NCBI RefSeq assembly: GCF_900099915.1
Contig: NZ_FNDB01000001.1
Span: 310,001 to 374,000, forward strand
DNA: 64,000 nucleotides
Direction of reading: 5' to 3'
From: Flavobacterium omnivorum
Lineage (GTDB): Bacteria > Bacteroidota > Bacteroidia > Flavobacteriales > Flavobacteriaceae
This document shows positions 20,096 through 28,701 of the stretch, piece after piece. Below the pieces are notes generated by a model. That model saw nothing but the letters and a program-made list of their open reading frames with translations. It did no database searches and was not told the DNA's origin. Within the stretch, counting starts at the first letter, position 1. Each line of letters opens with the position of its first letter. The position numbers and the translations under genes are program-made.

Positions 20096-21532
20096 ATGAA
20101 CATAGGAAGTTTTCTCAGTTTAATTACCTTACTATTTTGTTGCTCAATAAGTCAGGCACAAAATAAAAAGTGGACCTTAGAAGAGTGTGTACAATATGCT
20201 GTCCAGAATAATATATCCATAAAGCAGACCGAGCTGGATTCTAAAACAGCACTTATCGACAAGAGGGGAGCCATTGGAAACTTTTTGCCTTCTTTGAATG
20301 TTAACGCGTCTCACTCTTGGAATATTGGTTTAAACCAAGATATTACGACTGGTTTGCTTCAGAATCAAACCACCCAGTTTACCTCGGCTGGTGCCAATGT
20401 TGGGATAGATATCTATAAAGGTATGCAAAACCAAAACACGCTTCGTAGAGCAAATCTTTCCATAGTAGCTGCCAAATATCAATTGTTAAAAATGCAGGAG
20501 GATATTGCGCTGAATGTAGCGAACGCTTTTTTGCAAGTACTTTTTAACAAAGAGAACCTTAAGGTTCAAAAGCAACAACTAGGAATTAATGAAAAACAAT
20601 ATGCTCGTTCTGAAGAGTTAGTAAATGCAGGATCGATTCCTCGCGGGGATTTATTGGATATTAAAGCTACCGTAGCGTTGAACAATCAAAATGTCGTAGT
20701 TGCCGAGAATGTGTTGCTAATTTCTAAATTGAGTTTAGCCCAACTATTGCAATTAAAAGATTTTGAGAATTTTGATGTGGTAGACGATAGTGATTTTAGA
20801 GATGAAAATAATATTTTGGCACAAACTCCAAACGCAATTTATGATAAGGCTTTAGAAGGTAGAACCGAATTGAAAATTGCTAGAACTAATTTGGAAATTG
20901 CGGAGAAAAATGTAGTCATTGCTAAAGGCGCTTACCAACCTACGTTACAAGGATTTTACAGTTTTAATTCTAGAGTTTCCTACAGCGACAGAGTGACTGG
21001 TGTAGCACCTAATACTGCAAATCCTACTTCTATTTTAGGTTTTGTAGAAGGTACAAATCAAAATGTTTTGAGTCCTAATTTCACAAGGGTTTTGGGAGGT
21101 CCAGCACCATTTTTTGATCAATTTAGCAACAATAAAGGACAATCTTTTGGCGTCCAGTTATCGATTCCAATTTTTAATGGATTTTCTGCCCGTAATAATG
21201 TAGATCGCTCTAAAGTAAGTTTAGAAAGATCTAAAATTGCGGTTGAACAACAAGACCTTGACTTGCAGAGAAACGTTTTCACAGCGTTTGCAGATGCGAA
21301 GGGCTCGCTTAATGCAAATGAAGCAGCTGTTGTGGCTCTTGAAGCAAGACAGGTAGCTTATAATTACGCAAAAGAAAAATATGATGTAGGTTTAATGAAT
21401 TCCTTTGATTTCAACCAATCTCAAACTTTATTGACTAATGCGCAGTCAGAAGTCATTAGAACAAAGTACGATTACATTTTTAAAATTAAAATCTTAGAAT
21501 TCTATTTTGGAATTCCTCTCATCAAAAACTAA
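20096..21532 (+). CDS. TolC family outer-membrane efflux protein
   Basis: A 478-residue TolC-type channel. The ATG at 20096 is chosen over a TTG at 20060 because it begins the signal peptide (MNIGSFLSLITLLFCCSISQAQ) and lies downstream of a promoter-like box. The mature start KKWTLEECVQYAVQNNISIKQ is typical of Bacteroidota TolC proteins. The two internal repeats of long helices can be followed (KENLKVQKQQL..NEKQYARSEELVNAG and AYNYAKEKYDVGLMNSFDFNQSQ). It pairs with the adaptor gene 6 bases downstream. No inner-membrane pump gene is adjacent. Confidence 0.92.
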   Translation: MNIGSFLSLITLLFCCSISQAQNKKWTLEECVQYAVQNNISIKQTELDSKTALIDKRGAIGNFLPSLNVNASHSWNIGLNQDITTGLLQNQTTQFTSAGANVGIDIYKGMQNQNTLRRANLSIVAAKYQLLKMQEDIALNVANAFLQVLFNKENLKVQKQQLGINEKQYARSEELVNAGSIPRGDLLDIKATVALNNQNVVVAENVLLISKLSLAQLLQLKDFENFDVVDDSDFRDENNILAQTPNAIYDKALEGRTELKIARTNLEIAEKNVVIAKGAYQPTLQGFYSFNSRVSYSDRVTGVAPNTANPTSILGFVEGTNQNVLSPNFTRVLGGPAPFFDQFSNNKGQSFGVQLSIPIFNGFSARNNVDRSKVSLERSKIAVEQQDLDLQRNVFTAFADAKGSLNANEAAVVALEARQVAYNYAKEKYDVGLMNSFDFNQSQTLLTNAQSEVIRTKYDYIFKIKILEFYFGIPLIKN

Positions 21533-21538
21533 TTTATT

Positions 21539-22846
21539 ATGTCTAAAAAAACAATTTATATCTTAATAGGCGGAGCAATAGTGATCATTGCTGGACTTAT
21601 AGTGCTTTCAAAATCAGGAGTAATCGGTAATAAAGATAAGGGAACTGAAGTAGAAATAGCTCAAGTTGTCCCTACAACTATTGTTGAAACTGTTTCGGCT
21701 ACGGGGAAAATCCAACCTGAAATTGAAGTGAAAATTTCATCAGAAGTATCAGGAGAGATTATTTCATTAAATGTAAAAGAAGGTCAAGTCGTTAAAAAAG
21801 GAGATCTGTTGGTTAAAATAAATCCTGATTTATATACTTCAGGTTACAATCGTTCTGTTTCAAATTTATCTGGAACTAGAGCTAATTTAAGCCAAGCAGA
21901 TGCTTCTTTCAAGGAATCGAAATCCAATTATGACCGAAATAAAACATTGTTCGAAAAAGGAATTATTTCAAAAGCAGATTGGGATAAAGCTGTTGGCTCT
22001 TATGAAGTAGCAAAAGCATCGAAACAAACGGCTTATTTTAATGTGCAAAGCGCAGCAGCAACTGTAAATGAAGCTAAGGATAATTTAGGGCGTACCACAA
22101 TTTATGCACCTGCAGATGGAACTATTTCGATGTTAAATGTCGAATTAGGCGAGCGGGTTTTAGGGACACAGCAAATGACAGGAACAGAGATCCTAAGAGT
22201 AGCCAATCTAAATAACATGGAAGTAGAAGTAGATGTAAATGAAAATGATATTGTAAAAATTAAAGTAGGAGACGAAGCAAAAGTGGAAGTGGATGCGTAT
22301 TTGAAAAAACAATTCAAAGGAATCGTAACTAGTATTTCTAATTCGGCAAGTTCTGCTCTAACAGCTGATCAGGTGACTAATTTTAAAGTAAAAGTGAGAA
22401 TTCTTAAGGAATCGTATGAAGACTTATTAGAGGGAAGACCAAATACGTACTCTCCTTTTAGGCCAGGTATGACTGCAACAGTAGACATCATTACCGATAC
22501 GAAAAGTAATGTATTATCAGTACCAATAAGTTCTGTTGTAATAAAATCTGATACAGCGGCTGTAAAAGAGATTAAAGTGGTTGATCCTAATGAAGATCAA
22601 AAAGGAGCTGCGCCCAAGAGCGACAAAAAGTTCGAGTGTGTTTTTGTGAAAGTTGGTGATAAAGCTAAAATCAGAATCATTAAAACCGGAATTCAAGACG
22701 ACACAAATATCGAAGTTTTGGCTGGTCTTCAAAAAGGAGACGTAGTTATTACAGGCCCTTATTCAACAGTTACTAAGGATTTGAATTCAGGTGATAAAGT
22801 GGCATTACTAAGTGATAAAGATAAAAAAGACGAAAGTAAAAAATAA
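21539..22846 (+). CDS. Efflux transporter periplasmic adaptor (HlyD/MacA type)
   Basis: A 435-residue adaptor with one N-terminal membrane anchor (TIYILIGGAIVIIAGLIVLS). It has a lipoyl/hairpin start (VSATGKIQPEIEVKISSEVSGEIISLNVKEGQVVKKGDLLVKI), a coiled-coil hairpin (about residues 100-180, SKADWDKAVGSYEVAKASKQ) and a beta-barrel (VGDEAKVEVDAYLKKQFKGIV). The C-terminal membrane-proximal part is IEVLAGLQKGDVVITGPY. It would bridge an inner-membrane transporter and the TolC protein encoded just upstream. The layout is closest to MacA-type adaptors of ABC exporters, but the MacB partner must lie elsewhere. A strong hairpin follows. Confidence 0.9.
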   Translation: MSKKTIYILIGGAIVIIAGLIVLSKSGVIGNKDKGTEVEIAQVVPTTIVETVSATGKIQPEIEVKISSEVSGEIISLNVKEGQVVKKGDLLVKINPDLYTSGYNRSVSNLSGTRANLSQADASFKESKSNYDRNKTLFEKGIISKADWDKAVGSYEVAKASKQTAYFNVQSAAATVNEAKDNLGRTTIYAPADGTISMLNVELGERVLGTQQMTGTEILRVANLNNMEVEVDVNENDIVKIKVGDEAKVEVDAYLKKQFKGIVTSISNSASSALTADQVTNFKVKVRILKESYEDLLEGRPNTYSPFRPGMTATVDIITDTKSNVLSVPISSVVIKSDTAAVKEIKVVDPNEDQKGAAPKSDKKFECVFVKVGDKAKIRIIKTGIQDDTNIEVLAGLQKGDVVITGPYSTVTKDLNSGDKVALLSDKDKKDESKK

Positions 22847-22866
22847 GCTGTAGCATAATAATTTTG

Positions 22867-22910
22867 AAATCACAATCATAAAATATAATTTTGTGATTGT
22901 GATTTTTAAT
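22867..22910 (+). terminator. Terminator after the efflux adaptor gene
   Basis: Arms at 22867-22884 and 22888-22905 pair over 18 positions, with one G-T pair and a three-base loop, followed by T-rich sequence. It ends the TolC-adaptor transcript. Confidence 0.8.
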
Positions 22911-22928
22911 TTAAAATAAAAACTAGTA

Positions 22929-23600
22929 TTGAGCTATATATTAAACATTGAGACGGCAACGAAGAACTGTTCTGTTGCTCTTGCTAAAGAAGGGAAAACG
23001 ATTTTCTATAAGGAAATAGCTGAAGAAGGATATTCACACGCAGAACGTCTCCATGTATTTATTGAACAAATAATTAAAGATGCAGGGATTACATTGAATG
23101 ATCTTTCTGCTATAGCAGTAAGTCAAGGTCCTGGTTCTTATACGGGATTGCGGATTGGAGTTTCAGCAGCAAAAGGGCTCTGTTATGCCTTAGACATTCC
23201 ACTAATTGCTGTGGATACTTTGCAAGCATTGGCTTCACAAGTGACTATTTCTGATGGATTAATAGTTCCAATGATTGATGCAAGAAGAATGGAGGTATAT
23301 AGCGCCATCTTTACACCTGATTTTGAAAAAAAACGAGAAGTTCTCGCTGAAATTATTACTGAAAATTCCTTTGACGATTTAGAGGAAACACTTTATTTTG
23401 TGGGAGATAGCACTGAAAAATGTAAGTTGGTTTTAACGAAAGGGAATTGTGTTTTTCTAGAAGATATAAAATATCCTTCTGCTCAAGAAATGAGTGCATT
23501 GAGTTATGCAAAATTCAAAATAAACGACACCGTGGACGTCGCTTATTTTGAACCCTATTACCTGAAGGATTTTTTGGTTACTGCTCCTAAAAAACAATAA
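22929..23600 (+). CDS. tsaB: tRNA threonylcarbamoyladenosine biosynthesis protein TsaB
   Basis: A 223-residue member of the ASKHA fold family. The start is a TTG codon (ttgagctatata) that gives SYILNIETATKNCSVALA, exactly where TsaB proteins begin. The HAERL motif (YSHAERLHVFIEQ) and AVSQGPGSYTGLRIGVSAAKGL are hallmarks. TsaB acts with TsaD and TsaE to make t6A at position 37 of ANN-reading tRNAs. The gene converges on the MscS gene, with 23 bases between the stops. Confidence 0.93.
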   Translation: MSYILNIETATKNCSVALAKEGKTIFYKEIAEEGYSHAERLHVFIEQIIKDAGITLNDLSAIAVSQGPGSYTGLRIGVSAAKGLCYALDIPLIAVDTLQALASQVTISDGLIVPMIDARRMEVYSAIFTPDFEKKREVLAEIITENSFDDLEETLYFVGDSTEKCKLVLTKGNCVFLEDIKYPSAQEMSALSYAKFKINDTVDVAYFEPYYLKDFLVTAPKKQ

Positions 23601-23623
23601 ATCTTTCTACTACGAGCTATTTT

Positions 23624-24478
23624 TTAATTTTGCTGTTTTGGGTCAACTGCAGTACTAGTTTTGGTAGTCGATTCCTTTACAAACGGTTGGAAACAAATAC
23701 CTGCTGCATCAAAAGCTTGTTTGCAATTTTCTAAAGTGTCTGAGTAAACATCCCAAAAGTCTTCATTTGTAGCCCAAGGCCTCACCGCTAGTTGTATACC
23801 GCTGTCTGTTAAGCCTTTTATGGATACTTGGGCAGCTGGTATTTGTAGTATTTTGGGATTATTGTTTAAAACGGATGTTATTATATCTTTTGCCTTTCTA
23901 ATATCGGTGTCATAGGAAATGGATATGGTTAAATCTGCTCTTCTTGTGTTTTGAAGAGAGTAGTTGATGATGTTTCCATTGGACAATGATCCGTTGGGTA
24001 TAAAAATGGTTTGATTATTAAAAGTGATTAGTTTGGTTACGAATATTTGTATTTCGTAGACTGTTCCTGTAACTCCTTGTGCTTCAATCGTATTTCCAAC
24101 TTTAAACGGTTTGAAAAGTATAATCAACATTCCCCCAGCAAAATTAGATAACGAACCTTGAAGTGATAAACCTACCGCAAGTCCCATGGCACCAAGAATA
24201 GCTACAAATGAAGAAGTTTCAATCCCTAATTTGGAAATAAACGAAACAAATAAGATGACTCTTAATACCCAAAGTAAGATGTCTGCTAGGAATTTAGTTA
24301 ATGTTGGTTCCAAGTCTCTTTTAACCATTAACCTTCTGATGAATCTATTAATGAGTCGGATGATATAGAGTCCTGCAAATAGAATAATAAAAGCAGAAAT
24401 TAATTTTGGAGAATAGTCAACTAGTACTTTTATAAAAGTGTTGGCGTAATCTGTAAGTTCCTTCGGGTCTAGATTCAT
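23624..24478 (-). CDS. Small-conductance mechanosensitive channel, MscS family
   Basis: A 284-residue protein. The ATG at 24478 is chosen because the longer frame (to 24538) would run through a strong terminator hairpin of the upstream gene. There are three membrane helices; the pore helix follows FVAILGAMGLAVGLSLQGSLSNFAGGMLIILFKPF, the typical MscS TM3 pattern. The beta domain follows (FKVGNTIEAQGVTGTVYEIQIFVTKL and IFIPNGSLSNGNIINYS). It would release osmolytes on hypo-osmotic shock at the inner membrane. Confidence 0.92.
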   Translation of the reverse strand: MNLDPKELTDYANTFIKVLVDYSPKLISAFIILFAGLYIIRLINRFIRRLMVKRDLEPTLTKFLADILLWVLRVILFVSFISKLGIETSSFVAILGAMGLAVGLSLQGSLSNFAGGMLIILFKPFKVGNTIEAQGVTGTVYEIQIFVTKLITFNNQTIFIPNGSLSNGNIINYSLQNTRRADLTISISYDTDIRKAKDIITSVLNNNPKILQIPAAQVSIKGLTDSGIQLAVRPWATNEDFWDVYSDTLENCKQAFDAAGICFQPFVKESTTKTSTAVDPKQQN

Positions 24479-24486
24479 TTTGTTTA

Positions 24487-24515
24487 AATAAAAAACCTTC
24501 TCAAAGGAGAAGGTT
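24487..24515 (-). terminator. Terminator for the 22-residue-repeat gene
   Basis: A nine-pair stem AACCTTCTC/GAGAAGGTT with a four-base loop, followed on the minus strand by a T run. It lies between the stop of the repeat-protein gene and the start of the MscS gene. Confidence 0.85.
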
Positions 24516-24558
24516 AAGTTTGAATAGCAAAAATACAAATAAATTATTTTTTAATAAA

Positions 24559-25395
24559 TTAATCTGCGTCTTCTTCTATTTTATTTATAGCTTTTGTGGT
24601 AATTATTTTTGCTTGATCATCGGAATCCTCCACAAAAGTGCTTGTTTTTTCAACATTATTTTCAACAATGTCTGAAATAGTTATTTTAGCAGTATCAACT
24701 AAGTCCTCTGTTTTTTGAATAGTTGGATCGGCTTTTTCTTCTATTACGTCCAAAGTATCTGAAAAATTCGTTGCGAGGTCTTTGGATACTTCTTCTGCTT
24801 TCATACCTATTGTTTCCGTTTTTTCTTTTACTATTTCTAGAGTATTGGATAGAGCAGTTTTGGCTTCACTGGATAGATTTTCTACTTTAGCTGTTGTTAA
24901 TTCTGCCGTTTCTTTTAAGGCATCTTCCGCAGTTTCTAATGAGTTACTTGCTGTACTGGAATAGTCACCCACAGTTTCTTTATCTTGAGTGGCAAAATTT
25001 TCTACTTTATCGGCAATTGGAGTAGTTGTTCCCTTTACTTTTTTTGTGGTGTCTTCAGCAAAATTCTCTGCTTTTTCTAGATAAGGTGTTGCTGTTTCCT
25101 TTACTTTGCCAAATGTTTCCTCTGCAAAATTTTCTGCTTTGTCAAGATAAGGTGTTGTTGTTTCTTTTACTTTTTCAAATGTTTCCTCCGCAAAATTTTC
25201 AGCTTTTTCAAGGTAAGGTGTTGCTGTTTCTTTTACTTTTTCAAATGTTTCCTCTGCAAAATTTTCTGCTTTTTCCAAGTAAGGTGCTGTCGTTTCTTTG
25301 GCTTGTTCAAAAGCAATATCTACTTTCTCTGCTAAATCGCTTGCTGTTTCTTTGGCTGAGCCAAATAATTTTTTAAAAAATGAAGATAGTCCCAT
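24559..25395 (-). CDS. Helical 22-residue tandem-repeat protein
   Basis: A 278-residue acidic protein without a signal peptide. It starts MGLSSFFKKLFGSAKETASDL, which resembles the membrane-touching start of YtxH-like stress proteins. Residues 32-119 are four near-identical units of 22 residues (consensus VKETATPYLEKAENFAEETF plus EK), with a fifth degenerate copy. The period of two 11-mers and the Ala/Glu/Lys/Thr/Phe make-up suggest an amphipathic helix, as in apolipoprotein-like or LEA-like proteins. The C-terminal half is a looser coiled coil. No function is known; a cytoplasmic or membrane-surface stress role is only a guess. Confidence 0.75.
   Translation of the reverse strand: MGLSSFFKKLFGSAKETASDLAEKVDIAFEQAKETTAPYLEKAENFAEETFEKVKETATPYLEKAENFAEETFEKVKETTTPYLDKAENFAEETFGKVKETATPYLEKAENFAEDTTKKVKGTTTPIADKVENFATQDKETVGDYSSTASNSLETAEDALKETAELTTAKVENLSSEAKTALSNTLEIVKEKTETIGMKAEEVSKDLATNFSDTLDVIEEKADPTIQKTEDLVDTAKITISDIVENNVEKTSTFVEDSDDQAKIITTKAINKIEEDAD
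25039..25302 (-). repeat. 66-base tandem repeat inside the helical repeat gene
   Basis: Four consecutive 66-base units, nearly identical in sequence, encode the 22-residue repeats. Copy number in such arrays can vary between strains or be collapsed in assemblies. Confidence 0.85.
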
Positions 25396-25733
25396 ATTAT
25401 TTTTATTTAATTTGCCTTACAATAGTAGTCATTTTTTTTTAAGATTTCCTATTTCGAGTATTAATAATTTGTTTATAATCAGCAAATTGCGTTCAAAGTA
25501 TTTAGTTTCACTTTGGATAAAACTAAAATTTTCGGTAATAATGGCAGTTATTTATCAAAGTGAAGTGAAGCTTTTTTGCACGTTCCACCAAAACAGTCTT
25601 TATAATTTAGGGGCTTTCTGTGGTTTGTGTTATATTTAAAGTAGCTTTTTAAGAAATAAGGAAATTATTCTAAAGGCTCGAAATAATAAAGAGTAATCAG
25701 GCAACCGTAAGATTTAAGTGGTCATAAATAAAA
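25396..25733. other. Intergenic stretch without a recognised gene
   Basis: About 340 bases between the repeat-protein start and the dodecin terminator. It is very AT-rich and must hold the promoter of the repeat-protein gene. The plus-strand open frame running through it begins inside the opposite-strand gene, has no ribosome site and no recognisable protein, so I see nothing else here. Confidence 0.5.
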
Positions 25734-25757
25734 AAAGCGTTTCTAATGAAACGCTTT
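25734..25757 (-). terminator. Terminator after the dodecin gene
   Basis: A ten-pair stem AAAGCGTTTC/GAAACGCTTT with a TAAT loop. On the minus strand it is followed by a T run and lies 20 bases after the dodecin stop. Confidence 0.85.
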
Positions 25758-25777
25758 AAATTTGTTTTTGTATTAAT

Positions 25778-25978
25778 CTATTCGAGTTCGAAAGTTAATT
25801 TTAAGTTGACCCTAAATTCCGTAACAGCGCCATTAATGACCACTGCACTTTGTTCTTGAACATAGACCGAACGAATGTGTTTTACGGATTTTGCGGCTTT
25901 AGCCACTCCCTTACGAGTAGCATCTTCCCAACTAATTTCTGAGTTTGAAAGTACTTCTATTACTTTTAATATTGACAT
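25778..25978 (-). CDS. Dodecin family flavin-binding protein
   Basis: A 66-residue protein. The sequence ILKVIEVLSNSEISWEDATRKGVAKAAKSVKHIRSVYV, followed by a three-stranded sheet ending FRVNLKLTFELE, is typical of dodecins. These form hollow dodecamers that bind flavins and buffer free flavin in the cytoplasm. The usual flavin-stacking tryptophan is present in SWEDA. It is a single-gene unit with its own terminator. Confidence 0.9.
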   Translation of the reverse strand: MSILKVIEVLSNSEISWEDATRKGVAKAAKSVKHIRSVYVQEQSAVVINGAVTEFRVNLKLTFELE

Positions 25979-26089
25979 GATTTCTAGGTATTTAGTGAGG
26001 CATAAATTTACCTATTTTTTTTGAATTCAATCTTTAAAAGAGAATTTATTTTTCGTAACTATCAATAAAGCAATAGGTTATGAGTTTAA

Positions 26090-26989
26090 TTAGGCGTTTA
26101 TAGCTTCAACTTTGATGTTTTCGTCGTTTAACATACTTTTCAACATATTCTCGATTCCACTTTTTAACGTGAAAGTGGATGATGGACAACCACTGCAGGC
26201 GCCTTGCAAAATCACTTTTACAGTTTTGTCGTTTTCATTGTACGAATCAAAAGCAATGTTTCCACCGTCAGCTTGCACTGCAGGTTTTACGTATTCTTCT
26301 AGGATGTTGATGATTTGTTGAGAGGTAACATCTAGATTGTCAAATTCTTTTGCTTTTGTAGTTTCCTCAGCGGTGACAGTCGCAACATAATTTTCATCTA
26401 AAACAGTTCCCCCATTTTCGATATATTGTTTAATGAAGCTTCTTAATTCTAAAGTTATTTCTTGCCATTCATTGATTTCATACTTCGTCACTGAGATGTA
26501 ATTTTCATCAATGAATATTTCTTTTACATAAGGAAATTTGAACAGTTCTTTAGCTAAAGGTGAAGCAGCAGTTTGATCAATATTTTTGAATTCAATGGCA
26601 TTTTTTGTTAGCATCTTGCTTACTACAAATTTTAAAGCGGATGGGTTTGGCGTTGTCTCGCCATATACCGTAACGGGCTGTTTTTTAGTTTTATTTTCAT
26701 CTATGGTGATGATTGTTCCGCCATCGGTGACAAATTTTTCCATTTGCTCGGCCACGGCATCTTTAACATCTTCCCATTCAACAATATTGTATTTTTCGAT
26801 GGCGATAAAATTACCTGAAATATAAATTGTTTTTACAAAGGGCAAATAAAATAGTTGTTGCGCTAGTGGAGACGTTTTAGCTTCGTCAATATTCTTGAAC
26901 TCAAAACTTTCATTTTCAGTGATAAAATCTTGAAATTCAAACTTTAATATCGTTGGGTTTTGTGTTTCTTTTATAGTAACTTTGTTCAT
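26090..26989 (-). CDS. NifU-like Fe-S cluster scaffold protein with two Nfu N-domains
   Basis: A 299-residue protein made of two copies of the Nfu/NifU N-terminal domain (about residues 3-95, TIKETQNPTILKFEF, and 108-200, YGETTPNPSALKFVV). A C-terminal NifU domain follows (about 222-299) with the cluster-binding CSGC (GACSGCPSSTFTLKSGIENML). It would carry and transfer Fe-S clusters in the cytoplasm. The double N-domain is usual in Bacteroidota. The N-domain copies share the pattern SPLAQQLFYLPFVKTIYI / SPLAKELFKFPYVKEIFI. Confidence 0.92.
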   Translation of the reverse strand: MNKVTIKETQNPTILKFEFQDFITENESFEFKNIDEAKTSPLAQQLFYLPFVKTIYISGNFIAIEKYNIVEWEDVKDAVAEQMEKFVTDGGTIITIDENKTKKQPVTVYGETTPNPSALKFVVSKMLTKNAIEFKNIDQTAASPLAKELFKFPYVKEIFIDENYISVTKYEINEWQEITLELRSFIKQYIENGGTVLDENYVATVTAEETTKAKEFDNLDVTSQQIINILEEYVKPAVQADGGNIAFDSYNENDKTVKVILQGACSGCPSSTFTLKSGIENMLKSMLNDENIKVEAINA

Positions 26990-27006
26990 GGCTTTTGAAA
27001 TTTTTA

Positions 27007-27014
27007 CAAATTTA
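27007..27014 (-). promoter_or_regulatory. Putative -7 box (TAAATTTG, minus strand) before the NifU-like gene
   Basis: On the minus strand the bases read TAAATTTG, matching TAnnTTTG, 18 bases before the start codon. No clear -33 TTG is present. Confidence 0.35.
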
Positions 27015-27160
27015 CTAAAGTTATTTTCTACGAATAACTATATTTGATTTTTTAATGAATAAATTAACTTTAGTTTAATTTGAGATAAGACATTTCATCG
27101 TTTTGATTGCAAAACTTTATATTGATTTAGAAATTATTCATTTAACCAAAAAGTATTTCA

Positions 27161-28159
27161 ATGTATCATAAAATTAGAATTTTTGCTGCGCTATTCTTTA
27201 TATCTCATTATTCTTTTTCACAAGAAGGAATTCCGGTTTATTCTGATTATTTGTCAGATAACTATTATTTGATACATCCTTCCATGGCTGGTGCTGCAAA
27301 TTGCGCTAAAATTAGGCTAACTGGTCGGAAACAGTGGTTTGATCAGGAAGATGCTCCAGAATTGCAAACCCTTAGTTTTAATGGTAGGGTAGGAGAAAAT
27401 GCAGGAGCAGGTGTTATTCTTTTTAACGATAAAAACGGTTATCATTCCCAAAAAGGAATTAAATTTACTTACGCCTATCATTTAATGTTTTCCAGAGATG
27501 AAATTGATTTGAACCAATTGTCATTTGGTATCAGCGCGGGTTTTATTCAAAGCCAGCTAGACGAAACTGAATTCAGACAATCGGGTGATTTTGATCCAAT
27601 TATTGATGGAACTATAGTGCAGAAAGATGCTTATTTTAATGTTGATGTTGGTGCTTCTTATAATTTTCTGGATTTTTATGCACATGCTACAGTAAAAAAT
27701 GCGATAGAGACAAGAAGAGATATTTACACAGAATATGAAAGTGATAATTTAAGGAAATATTTATTGAGTGCAGGATATATCTTTGGGGATCGTGATCGAA
27801 TATTATGGGAACCATCTCTTTTATTTCAAATGGTAGAAAAAACTAGAGAAAAGGCGATTGATATTAATTTGAAAGCATATAAAAATCTTGATTTTGGACG
27901 AGTTTGGGCCGGATTGTCCTACCGAAGAAGTTTTGATGGGGCCGAATTTTTGGTTGGCAATACAATTTCTAATCAAAAATTACAGTATATCACACCTATT
28001 GTTGGAGTTAATTTTGATAAGTTTATGTTTGCTTACACCTATTCTCAATTGTCCGGAGCCGTTAAGTTTGATAACGGTGGTTATCACCAAATCACTTTAG
28101 GAATCGATTTATTTTGCAGACCTGTAAAATACGATTGTAACTGTCCAGCAATTAATTAA
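27161..28159 (+). CDS. PorP/SprF family type IX secretion membrane protein
   Basis: A 332-residue outer-membrane barrel protein with a signal peptide (MYHKIRIFAALFFISHYSFSQ). The start of the mature part (GIPVYSDYLSDNYYLIHPSMAGAANCAKIRLTGRKQWFD) is the family signature. PorP/SprF proteins work with the T9SS, often in secretion or surface anchoring of a neighbouring adhesin such as SprB. No adhesin gene is next to it here; a gamma carbonic anhydrase gene follows after 14 bases. The partner is therefore unknown. Confidence 0.9.
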   Translation: MYHKIRIFAALFFISHYSFSQEGIPVYSDYLSDNYYLIHPSMAGAANCAKIRLTGRKQWFDQEDAPELQTLSFNGRVGENAGAGVILFNDKNGYHSQKGIKFTYAYHLMFSRDEIDLNQLSFGISAGFIQSQLDETEFRQSGDFDPIIDGTIVQKDAYFNVDVGASYNFLDFYAHATVKNAIETRRDIYTEYESDNLRKYLLSAGYIFGDRDRILWEPSLLFQMVEKTREKAIDINLKAYKNLDFGRVWAGLSYRRSFDGAEFLVGNTISNQKLQYITPIVGVNFDKFMFAYTYSQLSGAVKFDNGGYHQITLGIDLFCRPVKYDCNCPAIN

Positions 28160-28173
28160 TTCAACATTTATTT

Positions 28174-28692
28174 ATGCTTATTAAATCTGTAAACGGCAAA
28201 TCACCCGCTATTCCTGAGGATTGTTATGTAGCCGAAAATGCAACTATTGTTGGGGACGTTAGCTTTGGATCAAATTGTAGTGTTTGGTTCAATGCGGTTA
28301 TAAGAGGCGATGTTAACTTTATTAAAATCGGGAATAAAGTAAACATACAAGATGGAGCCATCATTCATTGTACTTATAAAAAACACCCAACTGTAATTGG
28401 TAATAATGTTTCTATTGGACATAATGCAATAGTGCACGGTTGTGAGGTTCATGATAATGTATTGATAGGAATGGGAGCTATTGTAATGGACAATTGTGTG
28501 ATTGAAAGTAATTCTATCGTTGCGGCAGGAGCTGTGATAACACAAAATACAGTTGTAGGATCAGGCTCAATTTGGGCTGGTATTCCTGCAAAAAAAGTAA
28601 AAGACATCGACCAGTCTGACTTTGCCGGAGAAATTGAACGCATTTCCAATAATTATGTGATGTATTCCAATTGGTTTAAGGAAGGAGAATAA
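28174..28692 (+). CDS. Gamma carbonic anhydrase family protein
   Basis: A 172-residue left-handed beta-helix protein with hexapeptide repeats through residues 10-140. The three metal-ligand histidines fall at the family positions: GAIIHCTY, then SIGHNAIVHGC. Homologues (YrdA/PaaY/CaiE-like) bind Zn or Fe; carbonic anhydrase activity has been shown for only some. The gene is convergent with murI, whose stop lies 10 bases away. Confidence 0.9.
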   Translation: MLIKSVNGKSPAIPEDCYVAENATIVGDVSFGSNCSVWFNAVIRGDVNFIKIGNKVNIQDGAIIHCTYKKHPTVIGNNVSIGHNAIVHGCEVHDNVLIGMGAIVMDNCVIESNSIVAAGAVITQNTVVGSGSIWAGIPAKKVKDIDQSDFAGEIERISNNYVMYSNWFKEGE

Positions 28693-28701
28693 CTAAATTC
28701 T

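Noticed and set aside
25026-25639. Leucine/phenylalanine-rich plus-strand frames opposite the repeat gene
   Set aside because: They are mirror translations of the 22-residue repeats on the minus strand, with no signal, start site or family match.
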